Source of the DNA: DATKMG01 sp035541995
Lineage (GTDB): Bacteria > Acidobacteriota > Terriglobia > Versatilivoradales > Versatilivoraceae
Assembly: GCA_035541995.1 (NCBI GenBank)
Contig: DATKMG010000150.1
Location: 1-7,414, forward strand
DNA length: 7,414 bases
Direction: 5' to 3'
Below the pieces are notes generated by a model, which worked only from the letters and a program-made list of their open reading frames with translations, was not told where the DNA came from and did not search any database. Below are positions 7,250 to 7,414 of this stretch, piece after piece. The first letter of the stretch is position 1, and each line of letters starts with the position of its first letter. A program made the position numbers and the translations under genes.

Positions 7250-7414
7250 TTAACTGTTCTCGTTTGCACCTTCGGCGTTGTAGGCCTCAGCTATTCCTAC
7301 AACCACTTTCCCCATACCACTATCGGGTTGATGCATGTGAGCCACCAGCATATTGTCCAGCATTGGAACATCTCCTATATTCCATTGGAAAATCACGGTC
7401 TCCTGCTGTTAAGC
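7250..7414 (-). pseudogene. C-terminal remnant of a TauD/TfdA (SyrP-like) Fe(II)/2-oxoglutarate dioxygenase, rest outside the window
   Basis: The minus frame ending at TAA 7250-7252 encodes 52 residues after an in-frame TAA at 7409-7411. The segment ETVIFQWNIGDVPML followed by DNMLVAH and then GKVVVGIAEAY matches from memory the C-terminal strand pair of SyrP/TauD-type dioxygenases (W..GDVLMLDNMLVAHGR, then GPRKVLVAMAE). His at 7337-7339 corresponds to the distal iron ligand. Two features suggest decay. The early TAA falls where relatives commonly have an aromatic codon, and the GPRK segment reads GMGK (Gly codon 7310-7312), losing the Arg that binds 2-oxoglutarate. Such enzymes hydroxylate amino acids, often carrier-bound, in NRPS pathways, which fits the same-strand position 16 bases before the NRPS. 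Alternatively a 37-residue peptide could start at ATG 7361-7363 with AGGAG 8 bases upstream, but that AGGAG lies within the conserved Gly-Asp codons and may be coincidence. A sequencing error could also explain the stop. Confidence 0.68.

Noticed and set aside
7315..7386. Two other short minus-strand frames near the right edge starting at ATG (about 21 and 24 codons)
   Set aside because: They lie in other frames across the segment matching the dioxygenase C-terminus, have no ribosome site at a usable distance, and one is an implausible Trp/Cys-rich string.

Overview
The window is about 87% one gene: a bimodular non-ribosomal peptide synthetase (NRPS) on the minus strand, 2136 residues, ordered C-A-PCP-C-A-PCP. 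Mid-range and uneven GC, and a gene pair and domain style common in Gram-negative-type bacteria, suggest Acidobacteriota, Cyanobacteria, Myxococcota or a proteobacterium. The sequence does not settle the phylum.

Layout from left to right. Bases 1-536 (plus strand) hold a toxin-antitoxin pair in higBA order: a RelE/HigB-family toxin whose N-terminus lies left of the window, then a complete HigA-type antitoxin. Bases 537-822 are a convergent intergenic gap with only weak inverted repeats. Bases 823-7233 (minus) are the NRPS. Bases 7250-7414 (minus), just upstream of the NRPS, encode what reads as the C-terminal end of a TauD/TfdA (SyrP-like) Fe(II)/2-oxoglutarate dioxygenase. It has an in-frame stop at 7409-7411 and lacks the usual 2-oxoglutarate-binding Arg, so it looks like a decayed tailoring gene.

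The NRPS is the last gene of its strand in view and ends on a carrier protein with no thioesterase or reductase, so chain release must come from elsewhere. Module 2 looks canonical. Module 1 does not: its C domain has lost both histidines of HHxxxDG (it reads PALCADA), and its A domain has Ser instead of the Asp that binds the substrate alpha-amino group, Arg at pocket position 239 and an acyl-ligase-like FGQTE core. The two oddities in one module are the most interesting signal here. They suggest a module that loads an unusual acid, or an amino acid held in a non-standard way, and whose C domain does not do ordinary peptide-bond chemistry. The C domain of module 2 is clearly GC-richer than the rest of the gene, consistent with domain-level recombination.
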